Assembly (NCBI GenBank): GCA_946800325.1 | Contig: OX326959.1 | Coordinates: 10,980,862-11,044,861 of the forward strand | Direction: 5' to 3' | DNA length: 64,000 nt | Source of the DNA: Luzula sylvatica | Lineage: Eukaryota > Streptophyta > Magnoliopsida > Poales > Juncaceae | In this document: positions 47,378 to 59,652 of the stretch, piece after piece | Position numbering within the stretch: the first letter of the stretch is position 1 | Layout: each line of letters starts with the position of its first letter | Translations under genes and position numbers: made by a program | Notes under the pieces: generated by a model | Databases searched by the model: none | Told to the model about the DNA's origin: nothing | The model's input: the letters and a program-made list of their open reading frames with translations, nothing else

Positions 47378-47394
47378 ATTCTGATCTATTATGA

Positions 47395-48192
47395 TTTTAC
47401 TGGTTTTTCTTGCACTGTTTTAAACGTTGAATTATTTTACTGGTTTTTTCGATAATAAAATTGTAACAACGTTTTCAACCATATTTTGATTTTATTTGAT
47501 AACCTAACTTTTTAAGGTTTTATTTTCTAACAAGAGTTTTGAACAAAAAAATAAGTTTTGTTTGTACCGATATTTTTTCATGCAGCGAATTTGAACCTAA
47601 TTTCTAACTCTATTTTTGCTTTTAAAACTTATTTCAAGGGTTATTCTTTACTGCATGTGTAAGTGTAAGGTTGACATCCGTTTTTTTAAATGATTTTAGT
47701 TTAGTCCATTGAATTTGAACCTTGGTTTTAAACTCTGTTATCACAAGTTTAAACTATGCTTTCACAAGTATTTTGAATAATTAATCTTTACTTTTTCAAT
47801 TGATTTTTGTTTACTGCACTGAATTTCAACCTAAATTTAAATTATGTTTCCACAAGTATTTTCAATCATTATTCTTTTTTTCAAAATAGTTCGCATTTAC
47901 TGCACTGAATTTAAACATTTTTTCAACTATGTTTTAAAATTATTTTGAATAATCATCCTCCGACAAATGTTATTAAATAATTTAAAAAATTATCACTAAA
48001 AATTATTTTGAATAGTTATACTTTAACACATGTTTGTGAAATGCTTTTAACTGAAAATGTAGCTAACAATTGTACTATTGACAAAAGTGTCAAGTCTTGA
48101 AAAAAACTTATGGTTGAAAGAACTATTCAACCATAATTATGTAGTTCAATTGTAGTGTTAAGAACAAAAATGGAAAATATCCAAAACTTATG
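47395..48192. repeat. Degenerate repeats after the array
   Basis: Phrases such as 'ctgcactgaatttaaac' and 'tcacaagtattttgaataat' recur loosely at ~70-120 bp intervals between about 47.58 and 48.03 kb. No gene was recognised. Confidence 0.45.
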
Positions 48193-48229
48193 CTTTCCCT
48201 ATGGAGATTGGAGCCCCCTCTCCAGCTTC

Positions 48230-48230
<1 letters not shown>

Positions 48231-48266
<36 letters not shown>
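48231..48266. repeat. (TC)n microsatellite, left arm of the fold-back
   Basis: About 17-18 TC dinucleotides inside the left arm; the right arm has about 38 in reverse complement. Confidence 0.95.
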
Positions 48267-48269
<3 letters not shown>

Positions 48270-51239
48270 ACTCCCTGACGAACGTCATGCTCCGGTCTCT
48301 TCATCTCATGGCAAGAACTGCTTGCTTGCGGCAGTTGGATTCCGCCACGGCGTCTTCTCTCTCCCCACGAACAAAAATCTCACATAAAACCCTACCCTTC
48401 GAACTCTCCTCTCACGAATAATGGGGTCTACGTACAAACATGTTGCTGCAATTGATTAAGGTATAATTTGGTACAATTGAAGTATAATTGGGCACATTTG
48501 AGGTCTAATTGAGAAGTAATGCCAATTTGGTATAATTGAGTTGAAATTGAGATTTATTGGTTATTTTATGGGACAAATTGAGTATATTTTGGCGATAAAA
48601 TGATACAGTAGACACTAATTATGTATAAATGAGGCTAATTAGTGTTCATTGAACTAATCGTAGGCCCTAACAAAAAATTGATTCCTAACCCATATTCTTC
48701 ATGGTAGATGCTAAGCCGAGTCCGGGACGCAACATAACCATTGCGAGCATTGAACTATGTTGTGAAGAAATTGGACTTCGATTAATTTAGGTAAAATTTT
48801 GAACTCTCGTGCAAACCGTCGACGAAAAGGCTACTTTTATCGATTAAGGTAAATTGGGTACAATTTTGCATTTCACCCCTCTTTTTCTTTTCAAAATTAC
48901 AAAAAAACCCCTTCACTAATGCAAATATATATATCTGAAAGGCTATTTTGAACTCTCGTGCTTTTTGCTCTTCTTGCTGCCATGCCGTGGACTTCTTCTT
49001 CTCTGGTTCGCCTCTTCCTCTTCTTCACACGAAGGCAGCACAAGGTACTCACTCTCTGGTTCGCCTCTTCCAAGACCCCTCTACATTACAGCTTCTAGTT
49101 CGATCTGTTGTCTATGATGTCTTTGCTTTTGCTGGATTGGGTTTATTTGAGTCTAAAAATTACTAATTTTAGTTGATTAAGGTGTAGTAGAGTCTAATTA
49201 GGATGTATTAAAGTAGGTATGGTGCTGATTTTGGTCTAATTTTGGTCTAGTAGTGTTAATTAAGATGCATTATATTCTAATTAGGATCTAGAGCAGTCTA
49301 ATTAATCGATATCATCTCCTCTTTTTGGGTCGATCAATACAGGTTATAATTGGATTCTAAAAATAGGTTATAATTAATCAATTTACTCTTGCTTGACTCG
49401 ATTCCATCAATTTTTTTTCTTTTTCGAATGAGGCTACAGTAACTATTCCACCAATTTTTGTTGCTTGACTTGATTCCATCAATTTACTCTTGCAAAGTTT
49501 GTATTAGAGACTAATTAGAAGACTCTCTTGTTACTGACGACAAATTGGTCCGTCTTTTTTGGCTTTCTTCGAAACGAAGGATAAGTTTCGATCTTCAGGG
49601 TACATTCCAATTGGTTAGCCCCTTTTTCACCTTTTTCGATTCATTTTGTGTCGTGAATTTATAAAACAAAGTGACATATATATTAATGTGGTTATTATGT
49701 AATTTTGTTTAATAGAAGATGATCGAAGGCAAAACGGAAAGAAGCTTAGCAAAAGAGACTGCGATCAACACACAAAGAGACTGCGATCAAGGAATGCTGA
49801 GCAAAAGAGATGTCGTTACATTCGAGTAGAAGAGCAAGTACCACGTAATGAGCGGTAGCTAACTATATCACATGTACCAACTATGAGATCATCAACCCTT
49901 CCGTCAGCCCTCACAAGGAGGACCCATTAGACTTTAGGGTACCAAACATGTATTGCACGTGTATTGAAATTGAAATTAGAATGTGTATTGAAATTCAAAT
50001 TGGATGTGTATTAGTGTATGTATGTGTAAATAATGACAATTTTTTGAAAATTTGGCCAGAAATATGGTAAAATTTTTATTAGTCTCGAGAAGTGACATTG
50101 AATTGGATATAATAGAACAAATCCCAAGCTGCTACATTGTGCCAAGTTTTTTTGAAAAAAATCTAAGACAATTTGATGTACACAATCAATTTATTAGTCT
50201 TATTATGATTAATATGACAATTCATATAAAAACAATTTGATATACATAAATATAATCTCAATTTAACTTGCACAAATCAATCGATTACAATTCTAAAACA
50301 CAACCTTAACTCAACATAAATCTAATCGCCAAATATAATTAGATATACATAAAAGACACAATCATAACCGAACCCTGACACAACTTCCATATACGACTTC
50401 GAGTATAACCCAAACTTTTGAGTAAAACCTTGAAAAAAAAACTTGTGCATGAGTATTGAAAATTTCATATACATCACATTCCAATCCAACTCCGACTATT
50501 CCGACTTTGAGCAATTCAAACCCAAATCTTGTGCTCATATATTACGACCAAAGCCTGGAAAATAGCCTTTCAGATATATATATTTGCATTAGTGAAGGAG
50601 TTTTTTTTGTAATTTTGAAAAGAAAAAGAGGGGTGAAATGCAAAATTGTACCCAATTTACCTTAATCGATAAAAGTAGCCTTTTCGTCGACGGTTTGCAC
50701 GAGAGTTCAAAATTTTACCTAAATTAATCGAAGTCCAATTTCTTCACAACATAGTTCAATGCTCGCAATGGTTCTGTTGCGTCCCGGACTCGGCTTAGCA
50801 TCTACCATGAAGAATATGGGTTAGGAATCAATTTTTTGTTAGGGCCTACGATTAGTTCAATGAACACTAATTAGCCTCATTTATACATAATTAGTGTCTA
50901 CTGTATCATTTTATCGCCAAAATATACTCAATTTGTCCCATAAAATAACCAATAAATCTCAATTTCAACTCAATTATACCAAATTGGCATTACTTCTCAA
51001 TTAGACCTCAAATGTGCCCAATTATACTTCAATTGTACCAAATTATACCTTAATCAATTGCAGCAACATGTTTGTACGTAGACCCCATTATTCGTGAGAG
51101 GAGAGTTCGAAGGGTAGGGTTTTATGTGAGATTTTTGTTCGTGGGGAGAGAGAAGACGCCGTGGCGGAATCCAACTGCCGCAAGCAAGCAGTTCTTGCCA
51201 TGAGATGAAGAGACCGGAGCATAACGTTCGTCAGGGAGT

Positions 51240-51243
<4 letters not shown>

Positions 51244-51320
<77 letters not shown>
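51244..51320. repeat. (GA)n microsatellite, right arm of the fold-back
   Basis: About 38 GA dinucleotides, roughly twice the left-arm tract, showing independent expansion. Confidence 0.95.
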
Positions 51321-51321
<1 letters not shown>

Positions 51322-51678
51322 GAAGCTGGAGAGGGGGCTCCATAGGGAAAGTGTTCACCGCATGCCAAAGGGAAGGGAGTATATAGTGCAGGCAGAGGAA
51401 AGGATTCACCGGGACAGCTTTTTTTCTAGTCACTTCCAGCTTCCTTGAGAGCTTCGAAGAAGAAGAAGAAGAAGAGGGAGAGGTAAAAGCTTCGTTAAAC
51501 AGAGAAATAAAAGAAGTTAACCGAAGTAGTGTTGATTGACGGTAATTTCATCTCAAACGGAAGCGCGCGTTATTAAATGTTTGCACATATCTTAATGCAT
51601 ATCTAAGGGTATAAAAGTTACAAGCAAAAATCAAGATTTGCTTGTACAAACTATATAGGCTCCCTCTCTATATATATA

Positions 51679-51705
51679 CTAGTCCTCAATACGTGCTACG
51701 CACGT
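51679..51705 (-). mobile_element. Helitron-type 3' terminus, minus strand
   Basis: Read on the minus strand: hairpin ACGTGCGTAGCACGT, eight bases, CTAG, then T in a TATATA target. This fits the Helitron hairpin plus CTRR rule with insertion at AT. The body would extend to higher coordinates; the 5' end was not located. Confidence 0.6.
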
Positions 51706-52039
51706 GGCTGACCTAAATAAGTATCAAATTTTAAGTTTTATATTGAGAAATTTATAGTCATTTAACAAATAATTTTTGTATTTATACAAATTAAAATATT
51801 AGTATTATTACATATATAATTATATATAATTATGTCAAATTGTACTCACACGAATTATAATATAGTTGTCTGAATTAATTATTCACGTTTTGTCAATAAA
51901 ATTTTAATTTACTTCAAATAAATTTACATATAAAAGATATTATTTATTATGAACTTTGATTATTAAAATTTTAATTATATTAATGTGAGCACTTGATGAA
52001 CCAATTAAAATCATAGTTATTAAATTGTGTTTAATCAAA

Positions 52040-52930
52040 ATATATCGGTCCTAATTTGGCCAAATTCAAATCTGGATTGATCGATAAATGTTGAAAAGTT
52101 AATGATCCTAAAATAAAATCGAGTCGAAACCGAATTACCTGAACCCGAAACCAAATGACCCGATTCGAAATCGAACCGAAACCGAATGACCCGAACTCAA
52201 AATCGAAACGAAACGAAATGTCCCGAATCCGAAATCGATCCGAAACAGACCTGAAACATGAACAACCCGAAACTTGAAATGATCGGAGACCAAATTGACC
52301 CGAGGCGAACTGAACATAAACCCTAATGATCCTAAACCCCAATTTTCGAAAACACGTATAACCCGAACTGTATATTATTAAGAAATATATATTATGTACT
52401 ATTGTTACAATGTGTCCAATAGCATGTATATTGATAATTGAATGTGTGTATTGAGTCTCGACACTATTAAAGACGTACCATACTATTATTTATATTTAAT
52501 ATGAAATACAAACAAAATGTGAGTATAAATCTGAATGACCCAAATTTTGAATTGATTTGTATCTGAATAATTCGAGAATCCACATGACTCGAAAAATAAA
52601 GAAACCAGAAAATCAAATATCCTGAACACGCACAATCCGAAAACAAAACAATCCTAGACCGAACAATTTGAAAACAAAACGAATCTGAACGAACAACCCG
52701 AAAACAAAACGAACAAAACAAACGATCTGAAAACCGTGACGATCCGGAACCGAACAACTCGAAAATCAAAACAACCCGAAAATCCAAAGGATGCATATTA
52801 TAATGACCCAAAAATCGAAACGATCCAAATATTGGAACGATCCATAACCGAATAATACATAAACCGAAACGAACCGAAACCGACTAACCCGCAAAATGAA
52901 TCTCCCGCGACATGAATGATCTGCATACTG
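52040..52930. repeat. Degenerate 'cccgaaaccgaa' repeat
   Basis: Dozens of drifted 'gaacccgaaacc', 'gatccgaaac' and 'atgacccgaa' words cover ~0.9 kb, interrupted at about 52.35-52.50 kb. It may be the decayed subterminal part of a transposon, here downstream of the Helitron-type end. Non-coding. Confidence 0.7.
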
Positions 52931-53924
52931 CAAATCGTAATGAACCGCAAGCTGAAATGACCTGACTTTTATTTATTTTTGTGTTTTTTAAATTTTGAAT
53001 TATCCAAAGTGAATAATACAGTCAAATTTTGTTAGTCAATTATTTAGATTTGTCACTCTACTTTTATTTATTTATAAGTTATGTGTTAAATCTTCACTCG
53101 TAATGTGTAATCATTTTAAAGTGTTAATATTTTCGTGTTATAATTAAAATTTTGAATGATCCAAAATGAATAACTAAGACAAACTTTATTCTGTGAACAT
53201 TTAATTGTCTAAGTTTTGTCACTCAACTTTTAATTATTCACGAATTTGTAAATTTTTCACATGTTAATATAAGTTATTAGTTATAGACTATCCAAAAATA
53301 TATTTAAGCTATTGTAAATTTATAGGTTGAATTTTTTTTTTCTAATTAAATATAAATTAATACATATGTGTATATTTTGTGTACGCATATTATAATTTAT
53401 TTAAATAAATATATAAATTATTAAAATAAATTATGATATTTATTTTAAATAAAATTAGTTGGTCCAATAAATTTGATTATACTAAATTTATATTCACAAC
53501 TAAGTATTTGTGTTTGAACTAATCAGAAATATTATGTAATATATTTTTGAAAATTATAATCTCAAATTAATAAAATTTATAAATTATTATAATATTTTTT
53601 TTTTGAAATAATTGAATACTGAAATTAATAAATATAGTGTCATCGATGATTTGTCTATAATGTTTGGGTTTGATAATTATCAACTACAAACTGTAGTCCG
53701 TGGGCCTAGTGTATTCAACAACTTATTATATTAATTAATTCATTTGCAATTTTGAAGTGGGATATATGTAATATGTGGGTAACATTTGATTGGGTTGTTT
53801 GTGTGCATACGGACATAGAGACCTGAGACTCATAAATTGTGCACGTGTCAAATTTTTAATGGTTAGTTGCTGAAAAAGTTTTTTGTTTTATACGGCAATT
53901 GGCTCTTTTATGTAAGGTATAGAT

Positions 53925-53949
53925 ATAGATATATATATATATATATATA
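53925..53949. repeat. (TA)n microsatellite
   Basis: A run of TA dinucleotides that forms the target side of the adjoining Helitron-type end. Confidence 0.9.
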
Positions 53950-53979
53950 CTAGCTTTGTCTCCCGCGCAAATGCGCGGG
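53950..53979 (-). mobile_element. Helitron-type 3' terminus, minus strand
   Basis: Minus strand: hairpin CCCGCGCATTTGCGCGGG, then AGACAAAG, CTAG and T. The match to the Helitron 3' consensus is good. The element body should lie to the right, possibly including the ATG repeat and part of the 190-bp tandem array. The 5' TC end was not found. Confidence 0.65.
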
Positions 53980-54608
53980 GCATATTTTTTTATTTTTTGT
54001 ATGTGTATTGTTGTTTTAGTGGTTTGTGTTTTCTTATATCTGTATGCGAAATTAAATAAGCATATTATATATGAATATATATTGAATGTAACATATAGAA
54101 ATACAATAAACAAAATATAATTAATTCGTAACTAAGAAACAAACAACAATATATTAACTTTAATAATAAAAGAAACAAAAGAATTACAGCAATATAAAGT
54201 TCTAACTAATTAAATAATTGAAAAATACACAATTTACTGTGAAAATTTTACAGCAAAACAACATATGGTATTACATAATTTTTAATGATAATACATCATA
54301 AAATGTATGAACATGATATATAAATTATGAGTATTTGACAATAAAACAACATATACAAATGTAAGAATCAAAACAACATCAAATTTAAATTATTTTAATT
54401 TTAATAAAATAATGAATCAAAAGCATAGAAAGCAACAAAACAAAATTTGAAGTATAAAACGTCTCAGTATCATTTTTTTGCCTCAGTAAATTATTATTTT
54501 TTTATAAATTTTACATCAATGACCGTATGAATTGTTCAAGAGCCGACTATCTTGAACAATTCAAACGGTCATTGATATATAATGTGTTTATATTTTACAT
54601 CATCGGCA

Positions 54609-54610
54609 CA

Positions 54611-54646
<36 letters not shown>

Positions 54647-54660
54647 GTGATGACAATGAT
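54609..54660. repeat. (ATG)n microsatellite
   Basis: About twelve ATG triplets with slight decay. They give a run of methionines in one frame, which is not a protein signal. Confidence 0.95.
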
Positions 54661-55499
54661 GAAGATGCTGCTTTATTATTTAGGCTTTGACATGTCGTTT
54701 ACAACACTGAGCTCATTGACTTTTGACTTTAGTATTTCATTTCATGTTTGTGTATTTAATTCATATTTATGTTTCACGATTGTATTTTATACTGATTCTT
54801 ATTTTCGGTTTCATTTATGTGTGCGTTTTTACATTTTTTGTGTACAAACGTATCTGTGCTTGTCACCATATTTATACTTTTATTCGTTTTTGGACTTTGT
54901 ATTTCATGTTTGTATTTCGTCTCGTTGTGTTATACTTTTTTCTAGTTTCTATTTTGTCTGCGTGTTTTGTGTTTACACTCTTTTGTCTAATTGTATTTTG
55001 TTCTTGTAATTGCAATGCATAGTTTGTATTAATAATCATGATATCATGATGATGATATTTGATTGTTTAAGGTTCAAAATTTTGTCTATAATGTTTAGCA
55101 TGATCATGATTCATTATTTGTAATATGTAATCCATAATCATGTCCGTATTCATATTCGTGTTCCTATTTATATTCGTATTCGTATTTCATATTCGTATTT
55201 TTTATTCATGTTGGTATTTCGTATTTTCCGCAAGATATTCCGGTATATTTTTAGTATCCAAGCAGATATGTTCTTAATACACAGTGTTAATCGGGATGAT
55301 GATAATTGATGATTTGTTCCAAGGTTTGCACGTATACAACTACATACGTTTCTTTCCAACGAAGTTTGCATTTCATTTGTTCTACTAAAGTGGGAGGATT
55401 GATTGCATTATTATTCACGTAAGGTAGTACAAAGCTTTTACAATTTTTTACTAATCGGCCATGTATTCGAATCATTACTTGAAATCAAGTTGGCAAGCA

Positions 55500-56260
55500 T
55501 TCAAATTTGTTTTTCGTGAATAATTTTGTATCAACAAAGATTGATTGTATCATTTACACAAAACACAAAGTTTAGATCTAAACAACTTTTTTGCGATATT
55601 TATTTGCATCAAGTACAAAACCAATAACAGAAAAATTGTGTTATTTTTTCCTCATGATTGAGTTGATACTTAAAACTGAGTTGGGAAAGCTTCAAATATA
55701 TTTGCCGTGATTATTTTTTTATCAACGAAGATTGATTGCAATATTCACATATAACGTAAAGTTTAGATGGAAACAAATTTTTTACGATATTTATTTTCAT
55801 CAAATACAAACCAATAAAAGAAAAATTGTGTTATTTTTTCATCTTGATTGAGTCAATACTGGAAACCTAGCTGGGAAGCATTAAATTTATTAGGGAAGCA
55901 TTAAATTTATTTGCCGTGAATAGTTTCTGATCAACGAAGATTGATTGCATCATTCACATGTAATAGGAAGTTTAGATCGAAACAATTTTTTTGCGATATT
56001 TATTTTCATCAAGTACAAATCAACATAATAAAAGCTGCATTATTTTTTCCTCCTGATTGAGTCATTACTTGAAACCAAACCGGAAAGCAATCAAATTTAT
56101 TTGCCATGAATAGTTTTTGATCAGCGAAGATTGATTGCATTATTCACATAAAACAGAAGTTTAGATCAAAACAACAATTTTTTTACAATATTATTTCCAT
56201 CAAGTGCAAACCAATAAAAAAAAAATTGTGTTATTTTTTTCCTCGTGTTTGAAAAAAAGA
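55500..56260. repeat. ~190-bp tandem repeat, about four copies
   Basis: 'tgcgatatttattttcatca' or its variants occur at about 55593, 55785, 55993 and 56184, with 'gaagattgattgcatcattc' and 'attgtgttattttttcctc' at matching offsets. One interval is longer by a local ~17-bp duplication. Copies are ~80-85% alike by eye. Confidence 0.85.
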
Positions 56261-56405
56261 TCCAACACTGAGATTGTGTTATTTTGCGATATTTGTGTTA
56301 TTTTGCGATATTTGCGTTATTCCCATCAAGTACTTCCCATGTTTGCAAAAAAATCCAGCAGTGAGATTGTAACTTCATAGATAACAAATGCGAACCGCAT
56401 GCAAC

Positions 56406-56439
<34 letters not shown>

Positions 56440-56520
56440 GATGCATGATGATGATGAGATGATGATGATATGGTATTGATGATGACATGATGATGATGAT
56501 AATAATGATGATGAGAGAAA
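56406..56520. repeat. (GAT)n microsatellite, interrupted
   Basis: Several GAT/ATG runs separated by short variants, the same triplet as at 54.6 kb. Confidence 0.95.
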
Positions 56521-56559
56521 TATAAAAATGAGAAGCAAATCGCAATACATTAAGAAATT

Positions 56560-57010
56560 AACGAAAATACCATACCATATATAGCCCTGAAAAATTGAAA
56601 ATATGTCGAAAATACCCCTGCAAATGAACACCATATAGAGCCTTGAGAGTTAAAAAAAATCCTTGAAAATACCCCTACAAATGAGAATAGTATGAACTTA
56701 ACATCGTATATACACGTATATTTCTGATGCAACTACGAAAAGAACCTTAAAAATTAGAAAATTAGAAAATACATACCTCAAATTAAACAATATGTCACAT
56801 ATATCCATGAAAATGAATACAATATCATAAGTATCCCTTCAAATGGGAAAAATATCAAATATATTCCTGAAAATGAGTCAAAATAACAGAATGTTACTAT
56901 ATTTCTTTTTATCGGTCAACTGTCAAATCATAAATACCCTTGCAAAATTAATAATACCACATATACCCCTGCAAAATATCAATTGTACCCCTATAATTCG
57001 TGCAATTAGC
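56560..57010. repeat. Degenerate repeat, second copy of the 1.9-2.5 kb family
   Basis: Repeated 'aaaatatgtcgaaaatacccctgc'-type phrases (shown here only by their core 'aaaataccctgc') match the wording at 1920-2460. It may be a family spread with its flanks. Confidence 0.4.
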
Positions 57011-57682
57011 AAATAAACCTATATAACTTCTGAAATTGATAATAATAAAAACGCACATAGAAAACTTACACATTAGTCGAAAACAGGAAAACTCATCATT
57101 TCAATGAAGAAAAATCAGGCCCTAGACACATTGCTCGCACAGATTCTTCTGCCTACTTCACAAAGTATAAATGGAAGAATTAACCAAGAATAATCATTAA
57201 TAATATCTGAAATAGAAACGCAAATAGTGAAACTAATAAACAAATTGAACTAAATAGAGAATAACAAAAATCTCAAAAAAATTTGACCAACTAATTTACA
57301 TCCATCTCAATATATTAAATTATCAAATTCGACAAATACGCTTCAAGAGAATTTATAAAATTTCATAACCCTTCAATGCACTTTCAAGAAATACTCTTCA
57401 TCAGAGAAAAGAAAAGTACAATTTGAGATTTAATACGATGTATTGATAGTTTAATTTACAATAAATTATTTTAATAAAAATCGATAAATACTCTTCACTG
57501 CACATTATAATAACTATGAAGAATTGCAATAGGTTGTGCAACCAAAGAGCTTTTCTCTGCGTATAAAGAAATAGTTTAAATTAATAAGAAGTTAGTTCGA
57601 CCTTGAATCTACGGAAGAACTGCTTGGATTTGAATTGCAGCCAACTCCTCCATGCTTATACGTGAATCATAACTATTCAACG

Positions 57683-57950
57683 TTAAAAGCTTTCTGCACT
57701 CTTTACTCCCAAGCCCCTGTCAAATGGGTAATTTGCCTCCAGTATGACCTGAGGAATCCACAAAATTATCTTTACTTGAAAGAGATTTAAGGAAAGAAAA
57801 AAAAAATTACGACAAATAAATGAGTAGTGACCTGAAATTAAGAAATTGGACAAAGGTTGTTTATGAAAAGACAAACCTCTTCTTGAGCAATGGCGTCTGC
57901 TACCGCTACCAGTACCGGCACCGCATCATGCGAGGTTGACTCAACTGTTC
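57683..57950 (-). pseudogene. Two-exon coding fragment, unrecognised
   Basis: On the minus strand an open stretch VPVLVAVADAIAQEE ends at 57878 before a GTTTGT donor. After an acceptor CCTCAG it continues from 57748 as VILEANYPFDRGLGVKSAES, then F and a stop at 57683. Phases agree (0/0), and the protein-like composition contrasts with the surroundings. No convincing upstream exon or start was found, though 'MGFELNHAEQLSQ' is open in another frame just upstream. Family unknown; it could be a captured or decayed gene end. Confidence 0.4.
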
Positions 57951-58635
57951 TGCATGGTTGAGTTCAAAACCCATCTGTTGTGATTCGCGATATGAGCTGT
58001 ATGAGAAGATTCTCAGAAAAATAAGAACAAAACAAACGGAAGAGCGAGATAAAACAATTTGTATTCAGCGCAAAATCAACTAAAATAGATCGAATCAGTC
58101 CGATTGAGTTCTGAATGAACAGAAATTTCGAAAAAAATAGTTTTCAGAACAAAATAAGTCATAATTTGTCGAATATACACACAAAATGAACACAAATTAG
58201 AAATAAACCCATTTGGATTGAAGAAAAAACGATAAGAAATAGCGCAAACCCTACATACTAACTCACACCTAAACCCTAGATGTGGACTGACCGAAAAACC
58301 CGAAAAACACAACTCACCACTTGAGTCAGGATCGCTGTTTTTTCTGTTCTTTTTCTTTTTTTTTGTTTGGTTCGTGGAAGTGATAAGAACAAAGGAAGGG
58401 GAGTTATTTGCTAGCAAAATAACAGTAGTCGTCAACAGTATTTGCTACATCAGAAGACGTGGTACAGTAAAAGGGCAACAGTATTTGCTACAGTAAAATA
58501 TCAACAATATTTGCTACAGTTAAATGTCAACAGTATTTGCCACGTGTCAAGTTTTCATGAACCGTATAAAATTATAATTAAGATAGAATATGGCGTGACT
58601 TGAACTATAGAAAATAACCATAATTATTACACCAA

Positions 58636-58660
58636 CTAGGAGAATCCTCGCGTTACGCGG
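58636..58660 (-). mobile_element. Helitron-type 3' terminus, minus strand
   Basis: Minus strand: hairpin CGCGTAACGCG, then AGGATTCTC, CTAG and T. It is the third such end in this orientation within 7 kb. The AT-rich DNA to the right (58.66-59.3 kb) would be its body. Confidence 0.55.
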
Positions 58661-59344
58661 CGAACATGTGAATTATGTTTTTCATTGTAATACAGTTATA
58701 TATTTGTATGATAATATTAATAATATCATCTTAAAATAAAGTTATTTTAATTCATTTATCTATGATTATTCATATGTTTTACAATTATTTTACATTATGA
58801 TAACAAAAAAATCTCATTTTCTTAATCAAATAATAATACCCATATTAGTGTCATTATATAATAATATATAAGAATACGATATAATACACTTTTACGAAAA
58901 ACGCAACAACAAATATTATATCATTGTTCACAATATTTCATACAATATCAAATATTAAAATAATGAATCATACAACATATGTAGTAACATATTATTAATT
59001 ATATTCAGTAATAATTTTTATTGATTCAAAATATCATGAAAAATATAAAATAATATAAAACGCAATAGTGGAAGTAATTTAATAAATAATATCAAAATTA
59101 AATTTATAATAAACATAAATACAAATTATTTTGTATATATGATTTTTTTTTATTTTATTTTACATTTTGTAATATAACAATACAATTTTATAGGTATTTA
59201 TAAGTTTAAAAAGTTATTTAGATGGATAAACTTTTTTTAATTCTATTATTTTTTGAAAAAAATTTGGTCGCTTAAAAATACAAATATAATCTACTTAGTA
59301 TTATATGAGATTAGTATTGTTATAATTTTTTACGTTTGTATAAA

Positions 59345-59478
59345 TTTGAATTCATAAATTTATTCGAATTCATAAATTTGAATAAATTTTAATGAATATT
59401 TAATTATATATCTTAATTATCACGATAATTAAACGTAATAAATAAATAATTGAGAATTCGGTGGGTACATTTTGGGTG
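59345..59478. mobile_element. Partial copy of the palindromic MITE of the 20.8-22.2 kb cluster
   Basis: It carries 'aattcataaatttgaataaa', 'ttaattatatatcttaatta' and 'gagaattcggtgggtacatt' in the same order as the right halves of the units at 20.8-22.2 kb. Only one half is present. Confidence 0.65.
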
Positions 59479-59482
59479 CATC

Positions 59483-59652
59483 ACTACAACAGATATGATT
59501 ATCACCTACCGGCTGTCGCTATTAATATTTTTTTTGCTACGGCCCTCGGAGAAGTATGTTAGTGACTGTAAGCCGTCGGAAATGTCTTTAGAGACGGTTT
59601 TCTTGACTTTTAGCGACGGTTTTTGCGGTCGCTGATACTCAGTTCTCTTGGA
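59483..59652. mobile_element. Small CACTA-like element, ~170 bp
   Basis: The left end is CACTACAACAGATATGATTA and the right end reversed is CACTCCAAGAGAACTGAGTA. Both start with CACT, as CACTA ends do. The interior has 'gccgtcgga' and 'agcgacggtttt' subterminal motifs. The right end resembles the terminus at 61226, so it could also be one edge of a larger element spanning to there. A 3-bp target duplication could not be confirmed. Confidence 0.55.

Larger units (their letters stand above)
48193..51351. mobile_element. Fold-back element with near-identical ~0.76-kb arms
   Basis: The left arm (48193-48952) and right arm (about 50562-51351) are almost identical in reverse complement: 'gctttccctatggag', a TC/GA microsatellite, 'ggcaagaactgcttgcttgc', 'taaaaccctacccttcg', 'gccgagtccgggacgcaac'. 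The few differences include GA-tract length. The 1.6-kb centre has exon-like pieces but no recognised protein. Arms this alike imply recent origin or gene conversion. No target duplication could be fixed at the outer edges. Confidence 0.75.

Noticed and set aside
52031..52811. Frames with repeated FGSVRFRI-like phrases
   Set aside because: They arise from the degenerate 'cccgaaaccgaa' repeat, not from a protein gene.
54527..55009. 160-codon frame starting with a Met run
   Set aside because: It begins in an ATG microsatellite and continues in T-rich DNA with Phe/Tyr/Cys-heavy composition and no domain; expected by chance.
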